Part shown: piece after piece, positions 24,241-33,139 of the stretch
How the letters are laid out: the number at the start of each line of letters is the position of its first letter
Numbering within the stretch: position 1 is the stretch's first letter
Assembly (NCBI GenBank): GCA_012031265.1
Contig: JAAUTY010000019.1
Coordinates: 1-64,000, forward strand
Length of the DNA stretch: 64,000 bases
From: Spirulinaceae cyanobacterium SM2_1_0
GTDB taxonomy: Bacteria > Cyanobacteriota > Cyanobacteriia > Cyanobacteriales > Spirulinaceae
Reading direction: 5' to 3'
Made by a program: the position numbers and the translations under genes
Notes under the pieces: generated by a model
The model's input: only the letters and a program-made list of their open reading frames with translations
What the model was told of the DNA's origin: nothing
Database searches by the model: none

Positions 24241-24374
24241 TCTGATACTCTCATCAATGACATCAATTCACTCGCTGCGATTGCTCAGCCACAATTGGCA
24301 TGGAAATCAACAACTTTATAAATCTACGCTACCACAATCTAATTAACTACGCTATGACAACGAGTGTCAATCAA

Positions 24375-24401
24375 TTGACAAGAATCCCTTAGAATTACTG
24401 T
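24375..24401 (+). promoter_or_regulatory. Possible sigma-70 promoter for the Rrf2 gene
   Basis: TTGACA at 24375-24380 and TACTGT at 24396-24401 are spaced by 15 bases in an A/T-rich intergenic stretch, 64 bases before the Rrf2 start. The spacing is shorter than ideal and the -10 is weak, so this is tentative. Confidence 0.25.
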
Positions 24402-24464
24402 AGTGACGAATGCTTGGCAAGCTGATAGCTCAGCCCCAGCAGTTCACATCCTCAAGCCTCAGCG

Positions 24465-24908
24465 ATGAAACTAACTACTCGCGGACATTACAGCGTCAAG
24501 GCATTACTGGATTTGAGCCTCCAGCCCGAGGGGAAACTGGCTTCGGTAACGGCGATCGCCCAACGCCAGGATCTACCGGCTGCCTATCTCGAAAAACTAT
24601 TGATCGAACTGCGACGTGCTGGCCTAGTCAATTCCGTGCGTGGGGTGCAAGGTGGCTATCAGTTAGCCCGCCCACCCGCCGAGATTTCCCTGGGAGAAAT
24701 TCTCGCCGCTGTTGGCGAGACGGTCGCCCCCTTGCCTCATCATCAGCCCGATGTTCAACAATCAGAAGACTGGGTGACCTTCAGTCTCTGGAAGCGCCTG
24801 CACCAAAAACTGCAAGCCTCCCTCGATAGCATTACCTTGGCTGATCTTTACTATGACGCCCGGAGTTGGCAAGCCTCCCAGGGTGGGGCAACGCACTTTA
24901 CCATTTAA
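24465..24908 (+). CDS. Rrf2-family transcriptional regulator without cluster cysteines
   Basis: A 147-residue protein with the Rrf2 winged-helix N-terminus: LTTRGHYSVKALLDLSL, VTAIAQRQDLPAAYLEKLL and GVQGGYQLARPPAEISLGEI. IscR-type members carry three cysteines at about 92-104 to bind an iron-sulfur cluster; in this protein I find no cysteine in that segment, so it is probably cluster-free, as in CymR-like members. No cysteine biosynthesis or isc genes are adjacent, so the regulon is unknown. Confidence 0.85.
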   Translation: MKLTTRGHYSVKALLDLSLQPEGKLASVTAIAQRQDLPAAYLEKLLIELRRAGLVNSVRGVQGGYQLARPPAEISLGEILAAVGETVAPLPHHQPDVQQSEDWVTFSLWKRLHQKLQASLDSITLADLYYDARSWQASQGGATHFTI

Positions 24909-25087
24909 AGGATTCGCACGATCATCGGCGTTGCTGCCGAATGATATGAATCGGGCTTTGCTGGGATCAACCGCTCGGGAGAGACGTTGCGGATTAATGG
25001 TGCGAATCCGGCTTTGCGGGCACAACATTTTTACCCTAATCTACGCAGGGGTGAGCTGATTCTGTCCGGTGACCGGCAAAACCCAGG

Positions 25088-26086
25088 TTAGCCGTGTCGC
25101 TGCTGGTGCCACTGCCACGCATGGCTAACGATGGTGTCGAGGTCACCATAGCGGGGTTGCCAGTTGAGGATGCGGCTGGCTTTGGCGCTGCTGCCGACGA
25201 GGATCGGTGGGTCACCGGGGCGGCGATCGCGCTCAACAATCGCAAATGCCTTGCCCGAGATGCGCTGCGCGGTTTTCAACACCTGCCGCACCGAGAAGCC
25301 ACTACCATTGCCGAGGTTAAATTGGTCGGTCTGGCCGCCTGCCAAGAGGTACTCCAGCCCCAGGACGTGAGCATCGGCAAGGTCGCTGACATGGATGTAG
25401 TCGCGGATGCAGGTGCCATCCGGGGTCGGGTAGTCGGTGCCAAAGATATAGATCGCCTCGCGCCGACCCAAGGCGGTGTGTAATGCCAGCGGGATAAGGT
25501 GTGTTTCCGGGTCGTGGTCTTCGCCGGAGCGGCCTTCAGGATCGGCCCCAGCGGCGTTGAAATAGCGGAAGGAGACCGAGCGCAGGCCGTAGGCGCGGTC
25601 GAAATCGGCTAACATCTGCTCGACCATCAACTTGGTGAGGCCGTAGGGGTTGATCGGCTTTTGGGGATGGTCTTCGGTGAGCGGCAAGACCTGGGGGGTG
25701 CCGTAGGTGGCGCAGGTGGATGAGAAGACGAGTTGGTTTACACCCGCTGCCTGCATCGCTTCCAACAGTGTCAGCGTCCCGACGACATTGTTGCGATAGT
25801 ACTTGTCCGGCGCACTCATCGACTCGCCAACGTAGGTGTAGGCGGCGAAATGCATCACCGCCCCGAACGCGCGGCTGGCAAAGAGCTGGTCGAGGAGCGG
25901 GCGATCGCTCGTATCGCCCTCGATCAATTCCACCTTGAGCACATCGGTGACCAATGCCCGGTGACCGTAGATCAGATTGTCGAGCACAACGACCGGATAG
26001 CCAGCTTGCTGCAAAGCGAGCACGGCATGAGAACCGATATAACCCGCGCCGCCGGTCACAAGGATGGTGGGTTTGCTTTGAGACAC
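25088..26086 (-). CDS. galE: UDP-glucose 4-epimerase
   Basis: An extended short-chain dehydrogenase that interconverts UDP-glucose and UDP-galactose for envelope polysaccharides. The Rossmann motif TGGAGYIGSH lies at the N-terminus; catalytic Ser and Tyr-x-x-x-Lys are in SSTCATYG and YGLTKLM; the substrate site includes YFNAAGAD and RDYIHVSDLA. Start taken at GTG 26086 giving 332 residues, close to family length. A longer frame from 26227 would add 47 residues that do not match the family. Confidence 0.9.
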   Translation of the reverse strand: MSQSKPTILVTGGAGYIGSHAVLALQQAGYPVVVLDNLIYGHRALVTDVLKVELIEGDTSDRPLLDQLFASRAFGAVMHFAAYTYVGESMSAPDKYYRNNVVGTLTLLEAMQAAGVNQLVFSSTCATYGTPQVLPLTEDHPQKPINPYGLTKLMVEQMLADFDRAYGLRSVSFRYFNAAGADPEGRSGEDHDPETHLIPLALHTALGRREAIYIFGTDYPTPDGTCIRDYIHVSDLADAHVLGLEYLLAGGQTDQFNLGNGSGFSVRQVLKTAQRISGKAFAIVERDRRPGDPPILVGSSAKASRILNWQPRYGDLDTIVSHAWQWHQQRHG

Positions 26087-26462
26087 GCTATTGATGAGAC
26101 GACGGCGAACCGCCGCAATGACTGGTTGCAAATGAGGGAGCAGGGTAAAGGCGATCGCGGCTGGCAGAGTCTGAGCCGATGCTGGCAATCCAGCTTGAGT
26201 ATAGCGGCGCAATGCCAGCGCAGCCAAGCACTCCTGCCTGCGACCGACATTGAGTAATTGTGCCTAGGCTAGGCAGAGAAATATTAAGTTAGGTAAGATT
26301 TTTGTTAAGTAAAGTAAATAAAACCTAGTTTTACTCTCATAATCTCTAACTTTTGTAACGTTTTTGCCCGCTTATCAGTGCTCGCCTTAATAATTCAAAG
26401 CGCGGCACTGAAACCGTGAGTCGATTGTCAGCCGCGTACCACCTAACTTTTCAAGCGCGATT

Positions 26463-26900
26463 ATGTTGCAACCTTTCATCCTGGCTCCCCGTTACCGTCT
26501 TGACGATGCATCTCCGTGGCTAGTAGGCATCGATCCCGGCTGCCGCTACTGGCTCTCGGTCAATGGGGTTGAGGAGCAGCGGGTGTCGATTCCGGGCTTA
26601 TTACTCACCGATCTAGATGACTGGAAGCAAGCAGTCCGCAACTTCCGCGCGCTCCAGCCGAGCGAGAGTATGGATTTGACTCGCCCGTCGGCGGCGCTCA
26701 CTCTGCACTGCATCAGTGAGAACTGCTACGCGATCGCCCACCACATCAACGGTGCCCCCGTCTGGCATCTTTTCGACCGCGAGACAGTGGACAGCTTGCT
26801 GATGACCAGCCACCCGGACTGGCAATGTGCCGCCTGCGATCTCGACCTCAGCCGTGAGTTGCTCGCGCAGTCCTTTTGCCAACCGGCAGCGGTTGCTTAG
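26463..26900 (+). CDS. Hypothetical protein, 145 residues
   Basis: No family recognised. The sequence is soluble, mildly acidic and contains six cysteines, four of them in the C-terminal half (ENCYAIAH, WQCAACDLD, SFCQP). ATG 26463 follows an A/T-rich 236-base intergenic region that should hold its promoter and that of galE. The following gene is on the opposite strand. Confidence 0.6.
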   Translation: MLQPFILAPRYRLDDASPWLVGIDPGCRYWLSVNGVEEQRVSIPGLLLTDLDDWKQAVRNFRALQPSESMDLTRPSAALTLHCISENCYAIAHHINGAPVWHLFDRETVDSLLMTSHPDWQCAACDLDLSRELLAQSFCQPAAVA

Positions 26901-26923
26901 GTCAGTTGCGGGAACACTTCACC

Positions 26924-26950
26924 GAGTACAAGGCGGCGGATTCAGATGAG
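26924..26950 (+). repeat. Partial copy of element family A
   Basis: GAGTACAAGGCGGCGGA followed by a GATGAGA-like segment matches the left end of the element at 14051, 29730 (inverted) and 32865. The other end is not recognisable, so this is a remnant between two convergent genes. Confidence 0.4.
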
Positions 26951-26974
26951 AAACCGGGTTTCCGTACCGTCGTT

Positions 26975-28048
26975 CTAAGCAATCAGGGGGCGAATTTGGT
27001 CAGCGAGCCGCTGGGCTGCACCGTCAGCGGTGATGATCTCGATTTGCTCAGCGCTGCTCGCTCCGAGACCCAATTCGACCGCGCGTTGGATCTGCGCTAG
27101 TTCCCAGACGGAGCCGCTCTCGACCTCGGCTGTGGTGCCCAGTGAGCGCAGCATCCCCAGAGCGACGACATCAATCGCCACGCGATCGCTCCCAGCCAGG
27201 ATCATGTTCGCGGCAACCTTGTCACCATTGGCCGGGCCGCCCTTGACAAACGCTTCCACACCATCGAGCAAGACCAGCGCGGGCCGGTAGGCAGCATTGA
27301 TCTCGGCAATCATCAGCCGCTGGTGTGGTGAGGAATGCAGGTCGCCCATATAGTTGAAATCGTCGCCGGGGACGTACTTCGCGACCATGCCAACAGAATT
27401 TTTCAGCGCTAGGGTGAAGTGGCCGCCGTAGCGGTGCGTTTTCAGACAACAAGTATTGATCACAGCGCCAGCATCGAGCACCGGCCGCGCTACCGCAAAA
27501 CCACGCTGCCAATGCGTGCCCTCGGCGTCAAAGTACTGCCAAGCTTCGGCGGGCAATTCATCAAAGACAATGGCCTCTAAGCCGTACTGCTCCGCGAGTG
27601 CGAAGACGCCCTTTTGCTCCATCGCGGCGCGCGTGGTCGCCATGCCGGAGCGATCGCCGATCGTCATCGCTCCGGCTCCTGCCGCCTGGAGTTCCTGGAT
27701 CAAGGTTTCGAGCAAGGGTGTATCGGTGGCTGCCGGGGCCGGATCGCCCGTGTTGTAGTTGGGCTTGAGCAATACCGTTTGGTCGGCGATGCCTTCGGGT
27801 TGCAGCAGGTCAAGCGCTTGCTTGGTTCCCGCGACGCGATCGCTGGTCTGCACGAGCACCACGCGGCTGCTGCGACTCGCATCGCTAGCGCTGCCGCCGC
27901 TGGCTTGCGGCGACGGACTAGGACTCGACCCCGCCGAATCGGTTGGGCTGACCGAGCGACAGGCAGTGGGCAAGAGAGCAGCCCCGGCGGCAAAACTGGC
28001 GAGCTTCAAGACCTGGCGACGGGGAAGAATGGGGCGATCGCGGTTCAC
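26975..28048 (-). CDS. DUF362-domain protein with twin-arginine/lipoprotein-like leader
   Basis: The 357-residue protein begins with a twin-arginine-like leader (PRRQVLKLASFAAGAALLPTAC), the Cys suggesting lipidation. A Ser/Pro linker follows to about residue 60, then the DUF362 domain: VLLKPNYNTGDPAPAATD, MTIGDRSGM, INTCCLKTHRYGGHFTLALK and ALVLLDGVEAFVKGGPANG. DUF362 proteins often accompany iron-sulfur proteins, but no 4Fe-4S CxxC cluster is seen here. Exported, probably periplasmic; activity unknown. Confidence 0.8.
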   Translation of the reverse strand: MNRDRPILPRRQVLKLASFAAGAALLPTACRSVSPTDSAGSSPSPSPQASGGSASDASRSSRVVLVQTSDRVAGTKQALDLLQPEGIADQTVLLKPNYNTGDPAPAATDTPLLETLIQELQAAGAGAMTIGDRSGMATTRAAMEQKGVFALAEQYGLEAIVFDELPAEAWQYFDAEGTHWQRGFAVARPVLDAGAVINTCCLKTHRYGGHFTLALKNSVGMVAKYVPGDDFNYMGDLHSSPHQRLMIAEINAAYRPALVLLDGVEAFVKGGPANGDKVAANMILAGSDRVAIDVVALGMLRSLGTTAEVESGSVWELAQIQRAVELGLGASSAEQIEIITADGAAQRLADQIRPLIA

Positions 28049-28132
28049 GGCAACAAACTCCAGTTAACAGCGCTGACGTCTCCTACCATAGCGCTCACCT
28101 CTGGCGGTCAACGCTTAGGAATGGATGAGTTT

Positions 28133-28200
28133 TAAGTTCTTAGTTTTGAGTTTTGGGTGGCAGAGCTGACTCAAATTCAAAACTCAAAATTTGGAACTTA
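28133..28200. repeat. Imperfect inverted repeat (stem-loop) between divergent genes
   Basis: Arms at 28133-28155 and 28178-28200 are complementary over about 23 bases with three mismatches; each contains TTTTGAGTTTTG or its complement. The same motif type occurs inside element family A (29641-29665). It lies in the 320-base spacer between the DUF362 gene and cobU, which otherwise has nothing I can identify. Confidence 0.55.
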
Positions 28201-28368
28201 ATTAAGTCTCACTCCTTAGCCGCAAATCTGGCCAGGCTCGCCAGACGCCTCGCGCTACGATCGACGCTGGGTGGGCGAACATCACCGCCGATCTTGGCAT
28301 GATCACATGATCAGCCGCCTGCCGGTCGCATTCCCCTGCTCGTCTCTCCCCTCGGGATTGAATAGCCA

Positions 28369-28959
28369 GTGACCGATCGCCTAGAGCACGAGACCCCACG
28401 TCGCCAAATCATGCTCGTGACCGGCCCGGCCCGCTCTGGCAAGAGCGAGTGGGCGGAGCAACTGGCGCGAGACAGCCATCAATCCGTGCGTTATGTCGCC
28501 ACGGCCCAAGCCGATGCCGATGATCCGGAATGGCAGGCGAAGATCGCGCGTCACATTCAGCGCCGTCCGGCGGACTGGCAGACGCTAGCTGTGCCGCTGG
28601 AATTGGCTGCACCCTTCGCCGATCAGGATGCCGACTGCTGCTGGTTGGTGGACTCGCTGGGAACTTGGACGGCGAATGGGTTGGCGCTGTCGGCGGTCGA
28701 GTGGGACGCCAGGGTAACGGAATTCTTGGCGGCGATCGCCCTCGGTCGCGGCACAGTCATCTTAGTGGCGGAGGAGACCGGCTGGGGAGTTGTGCCCGCT
28801 TATCCGCTGGGGCGGCAGTTTCGCGATCGCCTCGGTCATTTGACCCGTCGGGTCGGGGCGATCGCCACCGCTGTTTATCTCGTCACCGGCGGCTACGCGA
28901 TTGATTTGGTACAGCTCGGTCAGCCGTTGCCCCAGGGCGCGGTTGAGGATTTGTCCTAA
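28369..28959 (+). CDS. cobU: Adenosylcobinamide kinase / guanylyltransferase
   Basis: A 196-residue bifunctional enzyme of the cobalamin nucleotide-loop pathway. The P-loop is TGPARSGKSEWAE at about 18-30, then the family segments VRYVATAQADADDPEW, ARHIQRRPADW and LVAEETGWGVVPAYPLGRQFRD. GTG start at 28369. It stands alone with no cob neighbours, which is common in cyanobacteria. Confidence 0.92.
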   Translation: MTDRLEHETPRRQIMLVTGPARSGKSEWAEQLARDSHQSVRYVATAQADADDPEWQAKIARHIQRRPADWQTLAVPLELAAPFADQDADCCWLVDSLGTWTANGLALSAVEWDARVTEFLAAIALGRGTVILVAEETGWGVVPAYPLGRQFRDRLGHLTRRVGAIATAVYLVTGGYAIDLVQLGQPLPQGAVEDLS

Positions 28960-29057
28960 ATGTTTTAACGTCCCGATCCCTCTCGGTTCGTTAGGATCGA
29001 GATGTCGTCATGATTGTCCGCAAGTATGGCGACTGAACCCTAAACGGGACGGATCTC

Positions 29058-29474
29058 ATGGCTTCTCAGGCTCGCGTCAAGGAATATCTCGCTTGTTGGT
29101 TTCAACTGGGCAAGGCGGTCACGGTTGATGGTGGCTCAGCCAGCCTGCTGCCGCAGCCGATTTTTCAGGGCGATCGCTACTCACCGACCTTTGAGCAGTG
29201 CTGGCAAGAGATGATCCTACCGAACAGCGATCGCTGCGTGCTGTCAGGAACGGATCAGACGATCGGCGAGCTGCTATCGCCCGTGTGGCAGATTCTACCT
29301 TGCGCTCGCTGCACGATGCCCGCCCCGCAGCCCGAACTCGGTATGCCCGCAGAGACCTGCCCTTGTGCGGACTTGCCGGAATGGCCCGACTTTGAACTGC
29401 CGCTGCCGCGTGTACCCGCCGACCGACAGCGAGCATTAGGGCGAATTCGCGATCGCCTCGGTCACACCCCATAG
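29058..29474 (+). CDS. Hypothetical protein with a cysteine cluster
   Basis: 138 residues, no family that I can name. The N-terminal half includes YLACWFQLGKAV and FQGDRYSPTFEQCWQEM; the C-terminal half has four closely spaced cysteines (PCARC, TCPC) within about 25 residues, a possible metal site. ATG 29058. It is followed by a 380-base spacer that contains repeat element A and the urease promoter. Confidence 0.6.
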   Translation: MASQARVKEYLACWFQLGKAVTVDGGSASLLPQPIFQGDRYSPTFEQCWQEMILPNSDRCVLSGTDQTIGELLSPVWQILPCARCTMPAPQPELGMPAETCPCADLPEWPDFELPLPRVPADRQRALGRIRDRLGHTP

Positions 29475-29626
29475 CTCGATAGTTTTCAGACCGCGAGCGG
29501 CTCCCTGAACCGGCAATATTCGGTCAAACCGCAGCCTGCAAGCATAGCGATTGGCTGCTGAGGATTACCGTCGCCCGATTGCAACAAGAACGAATCTCCC
29601 TCAGCCGTGCGAGCAAGATTGCGGGG

Positions 29627-29730
29627 CTAGTACCGCTACGCGGAGTTCTGAGTTTTGAGTTCTGAGTGCCTGCAATACGGGAATCTTGGGGATTTTGAAT
29701 GGGCATCTCATTTCCGCCGTCCTGTACTAG
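29627..29730 (-). repeat. Dispersed element family A, copy 2 (most complete)
   Basis: A 104-bp element bounded by perfect CTAGTAC/GTACTAG inverted ends. Read on the minus strand it starts CTAGTACAGGACGGCGGAAA, then an ATGAGATGCCCATT segment, a TGCAGGCACTCAGAACTC segment, and ends CCGCGTAGCGGTACTAG. It is inverted relative to the copies at 14051 and 32865. It lies about 130 bases upstream of ureC. Confidence 0.7.
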
Positions 29731-29857
29731 AAGCCATAGACCGTCAGCAATTACTGGCAGACCGAGGCATTTGCGTCCATTTTGCCGCTTGGGAATCGTG
29801 GTAAAGTAAGGCGCGAATTTTACGATGCCTTGCTCGCTGAGACCCAGGAATTGCCCT

Positions 29858-31567
29858 ATGAGTTATCGCATGGATCGCCGCGCTTATGCTGACACCTTTG
29901 GGCCGACGGTAGGCGATCGCCTGCGTCTCGCCGATACCGAGTTGATCATCGAAGTCGAGCGCGACTTCACCACCTACGGCGACGAAGTGAAATTTGGCGG
30001 CGGCAAAGTGATTCGCGATGGCATGGGTCAGTCGCCGCTCTCGCGCGATGACGGCGCGGTCGATCTCGTCATCACCAATGCGCTGATCCTCGACTGGTGG
30101 GGCATCGTCAAAGCCGATGTCGGCGTCAAAGACGGCAAAATTGTCGCCATCGGCAAAGCGGGCAATCCCTACATTCAGGACAACATCGACATCATCATCG
30201 GCCCCGCCACCGAGGCGATCGCCGGTGAAGGGCAAATCCTCACCGCTGGCGGCATCGATGCCCACATCCACTTCATCTGTCCGCAACAAATCGAGACGGC
30301 GATCGCCTCCGGGATCACGACCATGATCGGCGGCGGCACTGGCCCCGCCACCGGCACCAATGCCACCACCTGCACACCGGGAGCCTGGAATATCCACCGG
30401 ATGCTGCAAGCCGCCGACGCCTTCCCGCTCAACTTCGGCTTCCTCGGCAAGGGCAACAGCAGCCAGCCCGACGGTCTGGTTGAGCAGGTCAAGGCGGGCG
30501 CAGTGGGTCTCAAGCTACACGAAGACTGGGGCACGACCCCGGCGGCGATCGATACTTGTCTCAGCGTCGCCGACGACTACGATATCCAGGTCGCCATCCA
30601 CACCGACACCCTCAACGAGTCTGGTTTCGTGGAAGATACAATCGCGGCGTTCAAAAATCGCGTCATTCACACCTACCACACCGAAGGCGCGGGTGGTGGC
30701 CACGCCCCCGACATCATCAAAGTGTGCAGCGAGGCAAATGTGCTGCCATCTTCCACTAATCCCACCCGCCCCTACACGGTCAACACCCTGGAAGAGCACC
30801 TGGATATGCTGATGGTCTGCCACCACCTCGACCGCAGCATTCCCGAAGATGTCGCCTTCGCCGAGTCCCGCATCCGCCGCGAAACGATCGCCGCCGAAGA
30901 CATCCTCCACGATCGCGGCGCGTTCAGCATGATCGCCTCCGACTCCCAGGCGATGGGGCGCGTCGGTGAGGTAATCCTCCGCACCTGGCAGACGGCACAC
31001 AAAATGAAGGTGCAGTTCGGTCCGCTGCCCGAGGACACGGAGCGTCATGATAATTTCCGCGCCAAGCGCTACGTGGCGAAATACACGATCAATCCCGCCA
31101 TCTGCCACGGCATCGCCAACTACCTTGGCTCGGTTGAAGTCGGCAAGCTCGCCGATCTGTGTCTCTGGAAACCGGCCTTCTTCGGGGTCAAACCCGAACT
31201 CATCCTCAAGGGCGGGATGATCGCCTGGGCACAGATGGGTGATCCCAATGCCAGCATCCCGACGCCGCAGCCGGTGCATATGCGACCGATGTTTGGCAGC
31301 TTTGGGGGGGCGATCGCTGCCACCTCGCTCACCTTTGTCTCCAAAGCCGCTATGAAAGCGGGCATCGCCAAAAAGCTCGGCCTACAGAAACCCGTCGCTG
31401 CTGTCGGCAATATCCGCCAGCTTGGGAAGGCGGACATGAAGCTCAATGACCAGCTACCAAATATCAGCGTCGATCCGGAAACCTACGAAGTGCGCGCCAA
31501 TGGGGAATTGCTCACCTGCGAACCGGCGACGGTACTGCCGATGGCACAGCGTTATTTCTTGTTCTGA
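29858..31567 (+). CDS. ureC: Urease alpha subunit
   Basis: The catalytic subunit hydrolyses urea at a di-nickel site. At 569 residues it has full length. Nickel and catalytic residues are in [11 protein letters not shown], the carbamylated lysine in [38 protein letters not shown] and the flap [15 protein letters not shown]. Start chosen at ATG 29858 ([11 protein letters not shown]) with an AGGA site; an upstream in-frame ATG at 29825 adds eleven unlikely residues. ureA, ureB and accessory genes are absent, so urease genes are scattered in this genome. Confidence 0.97.
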   Translation: MSYRMDRRAYADTFGPTVGDRLRLADTELIIEVERDFTTYGDEVKFGGGKVIRDGMGQSPLSRDDGAVDLVITNALILDWWGIVKADVGVKDGKIVAIGKAGNPYIQDNIDIIIGPATEAIAGEGQILTAGGIDAHIHFICPQQIETAIASGITTMIGGGTGPATGTNATTCTPGAWNIHRMLQAADAFPLNFGFLGKGNSSQPDGLVEQVKAGAVGLKLHEDWGTTPAAIDTCLSVADDYDIQVAIHTDTLNESGFVEDTIAAFKNRVIHTYHTEGAGGGHAPDIIKVCSEANVLPSSTNPTRPYTVNTLEEHLDMLMVCHHLDRSIPEDVAFAESRIRRETIAAEDILHDRGAFSMIASDSQAMGRVGEVILRTWQTAHKMKVQFGPLPEDTERHDNFRAKRYVAKYTINPAICHGIANYLGSVEVGKLADLCLWKPAFFGVKPELILKGGMIAWAQMGDPNASIPTPQPVHMRPMFGSFGGAIAATSLTFVSKAAMKAGIAKKLGLQKPVAAVGNIRQLGKADMKLNDQLPNISVDPETYEVRANGELLTCEPATVLPMAQRYFLF

Positions 31568-31585
31568 GCGACGAGTAGACGCGGG

Positions 31586-32776
31586 TTACGGCTCGCTAAA
31601 TTGTGAATTGTTGATAAATGCTTCATCCGTCAAAGCATTCAAAAACGCCAGCAAGTCTTGCTGCTCCTGAACCGTGAGCGTGAAGCCTTGAATGAAGTGG
31701 CTCTTGAGCGGGTTATCGCGCCCCACGCCCGCGTCGGGGCCGCTGCTCAGGGTACGCCCCCCAGCGGCATAGTGTTCAATGGCATCTTCTAGCGTCGGGA
31801 CACTGCCGTCGTGCATATAGGGCGCGGTCAAGGCAATATTGCGGAGGGTTGGCGCTTTGAAATGTCCCATATCTTCGGGGCGATGGGTGATTTCTTCGAC
31901 CCCCGTATTCGGCGGCGGATAAGCACCGCGACCGTCGAGATTATAGAGTCCCGTATTGTGAAAAGCGATTTCGGTAAAACCGGAGCGTTCATGAACCGTT
32001 GAGTCGCTAAAATTCAACCCACCGTGGCAGTGAAAACACTCTAGGCGCTCGCTGTGAAATAGCTGCTCACCGCGTCGGGCGGCAGCAGAAATGGCAGCGC
32101 GATCGCCCTCGTAACGGTAGCGATCATAGGGCGAGCTGAACGAGACCAAACTGCGCTCGAAGCTGGCGATCGCCCGTGCCAAGTTGCGGATACTAATCGG
32201 CTGACTTTCATCGGGAAAAGCCGCCACAAATCGCTGGGCGTAGTCTACATCCTGCGCCAACATTTGCAAGATTTGCTCCTCTTTTCCCGCCATCCCCAGC
32301 TCCACCGGCTCTTCACCAAACAGAGGTGTCAGCATCTGCTGCTCCAGATGCCGCATCAGCGGGTTCGCCCAGGTCAGCACCGAGTTGTAGCCCACATTCG
32401 TCAAGCTCATCGAATTGCGCGGATGCGGCTCCCCCGTCGTGCCGACCGAGACGGGTTTGCCGTCGCTGAAGGCGAGTTTTTGCAGATGGCAAGAGGCACA
32501 GGACTGCTCGCCATTCACTGACAGCCGCCGCTCGTAGAAGAGATGCCGACCCAACTCCACCTTCGCCGCCGTCATCGGATTGTCGGCGGGCACTCGGGGT
32601 CGGGGTGCCCAGTCGGGCAGTGGCCAGACATACTCAGGCGGTGGCGTGGCGACTGCCGTCTCCACAGTCAATAGTTGACTCAAGACGATGCCACAGCTAC
32701 AGGCGAACAGCGCCAGGGTGCTGTAGAGCAACCAGCGCGATCGCCACGGCCGGACGAGACTAGCGAGCTTCAACAT
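31586..32776 (-). CDS. Di-haem cytochrome c peroxidase-like protein, MauG/MbnH type
   Basis: A 396-residue exported protein (membrane helix at about 17-36) with two c-type haem sites, CASCH at 93-97 and CFHCH at 247-251, and late conserved segments FKAPTLRNIALTAPYMHDG and TLEDAIEHYAAGG. The family includes bacterial cytochrome c peroxidases, MauG and MbnH. Assignment to the MbnH branch rests on its partner at 33136-34092, an MbnP-like protein on the same strand. Known MbnH oxidises a tryptophan of MbnP to create a copper site; that activity is inferred here. Confidence 0.85.
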   Translation of the reverse strand: MLKLASLVRPWRSRWLLYSTLALFACSCGIVLSQLLTVETAVATPPPEYVWPLPDWAPRPRVPADNPMTAAKVELGRHLFYERRLSVNGEQSCASCHLQKLAFSDGKPVSVGTTGEPHPRNSMSLTNVGYNSVLTWANPLMRHLEQQMLTPLFGEEPVELGMAGKEEQILQMLAQDVDYAQRFVAAFPDESQPISIRNLARAIASFERSLVSFSSPYDRYRYEGDRAAISAAARRGEQLFHSERLECFHCHGGLNFSDSTVHERSGFTEIAFHNTGLYNLDGRGAYPPPNTGVEEITHRPEDMGHFKAPTLRNIALTAPYMHDGSVPTLEDAIEHYAAGGRTLSSGPDAGVGRDNPLKSHFIQGFTLTVQEQQDLLAFLNALTDEAFINNSQFSEP

Positions 32777-32864
32777 GGGGAACGGCAGGTGAATCAGTTT
32801 CTCGACCCAGCTTGGGAAAACAGACTCAGTGAGAGGATAGCGCAGCGGAACAAGAGGTGTGCCG

Positions 32865-33139
32865 AGTACAAGACGGCGGCAATGAGAGTCCCACAGGACT
32901 TACGCAGTTCAAGACGGAAGACACTGTCGGTGGTGGCAGAATCCCCCCTGCCCCCCTTATCAAGGGGGGGGCGAAGCCGGGGGGATATCAAAAAGGGTGG
33001 CAACGCCGGGGGAGCTTTCAACCCACTGAAGTTTTATTCAGTGCGTAAGTCCGATCCCATTTAAAATCCCTAGAATTCCTGGATTGCAGGCACTCAGAAC
33101 TCAAAATTTAGAACTCAAAATTCCGCGTAGCGGTACTAG
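32865..33139 (+). repeat. Dispersed element family A, copy 3, interrupted by a second element
   Basis: The left end is AGTACAAGACGGCGGCAATG (32865-32884) and the right end runs from about 33053 to GCGTAGCGGTACTAG at 33139. The middle is split by the 157-bp element at 32896-33052. The terminal CTA at 33136-33138 supplies the stop codon of the MbnP-like gene, as copy 1 does for the SLH gene. Confidence 0.65.
32896..33052. mobile_element. Miniature inverted-repeat element inserted in element A
   Basis: A 157-bp sequence with perfect 11-bp terminal inverted repeats GGACTTACGCA and TGCGTAAGTCC. Inside is a strong C-run/G-run palindrome around TTATCAA (about 32950-32970). It encodes nothing. Flanks (agtccca and gatccca) are similar and may be an imperfect target duplication. 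The ends resemble those of non-autonomous elements common in cyanobacteria; the parent transposase is not in this window. Confidence 0.7.

Noticed and set aside
29858-31567. A complete urease operon
   Set aside because: Only ureC is present; flanking genes are a hypothetical protein and a di-haem protein on the opposite strand.
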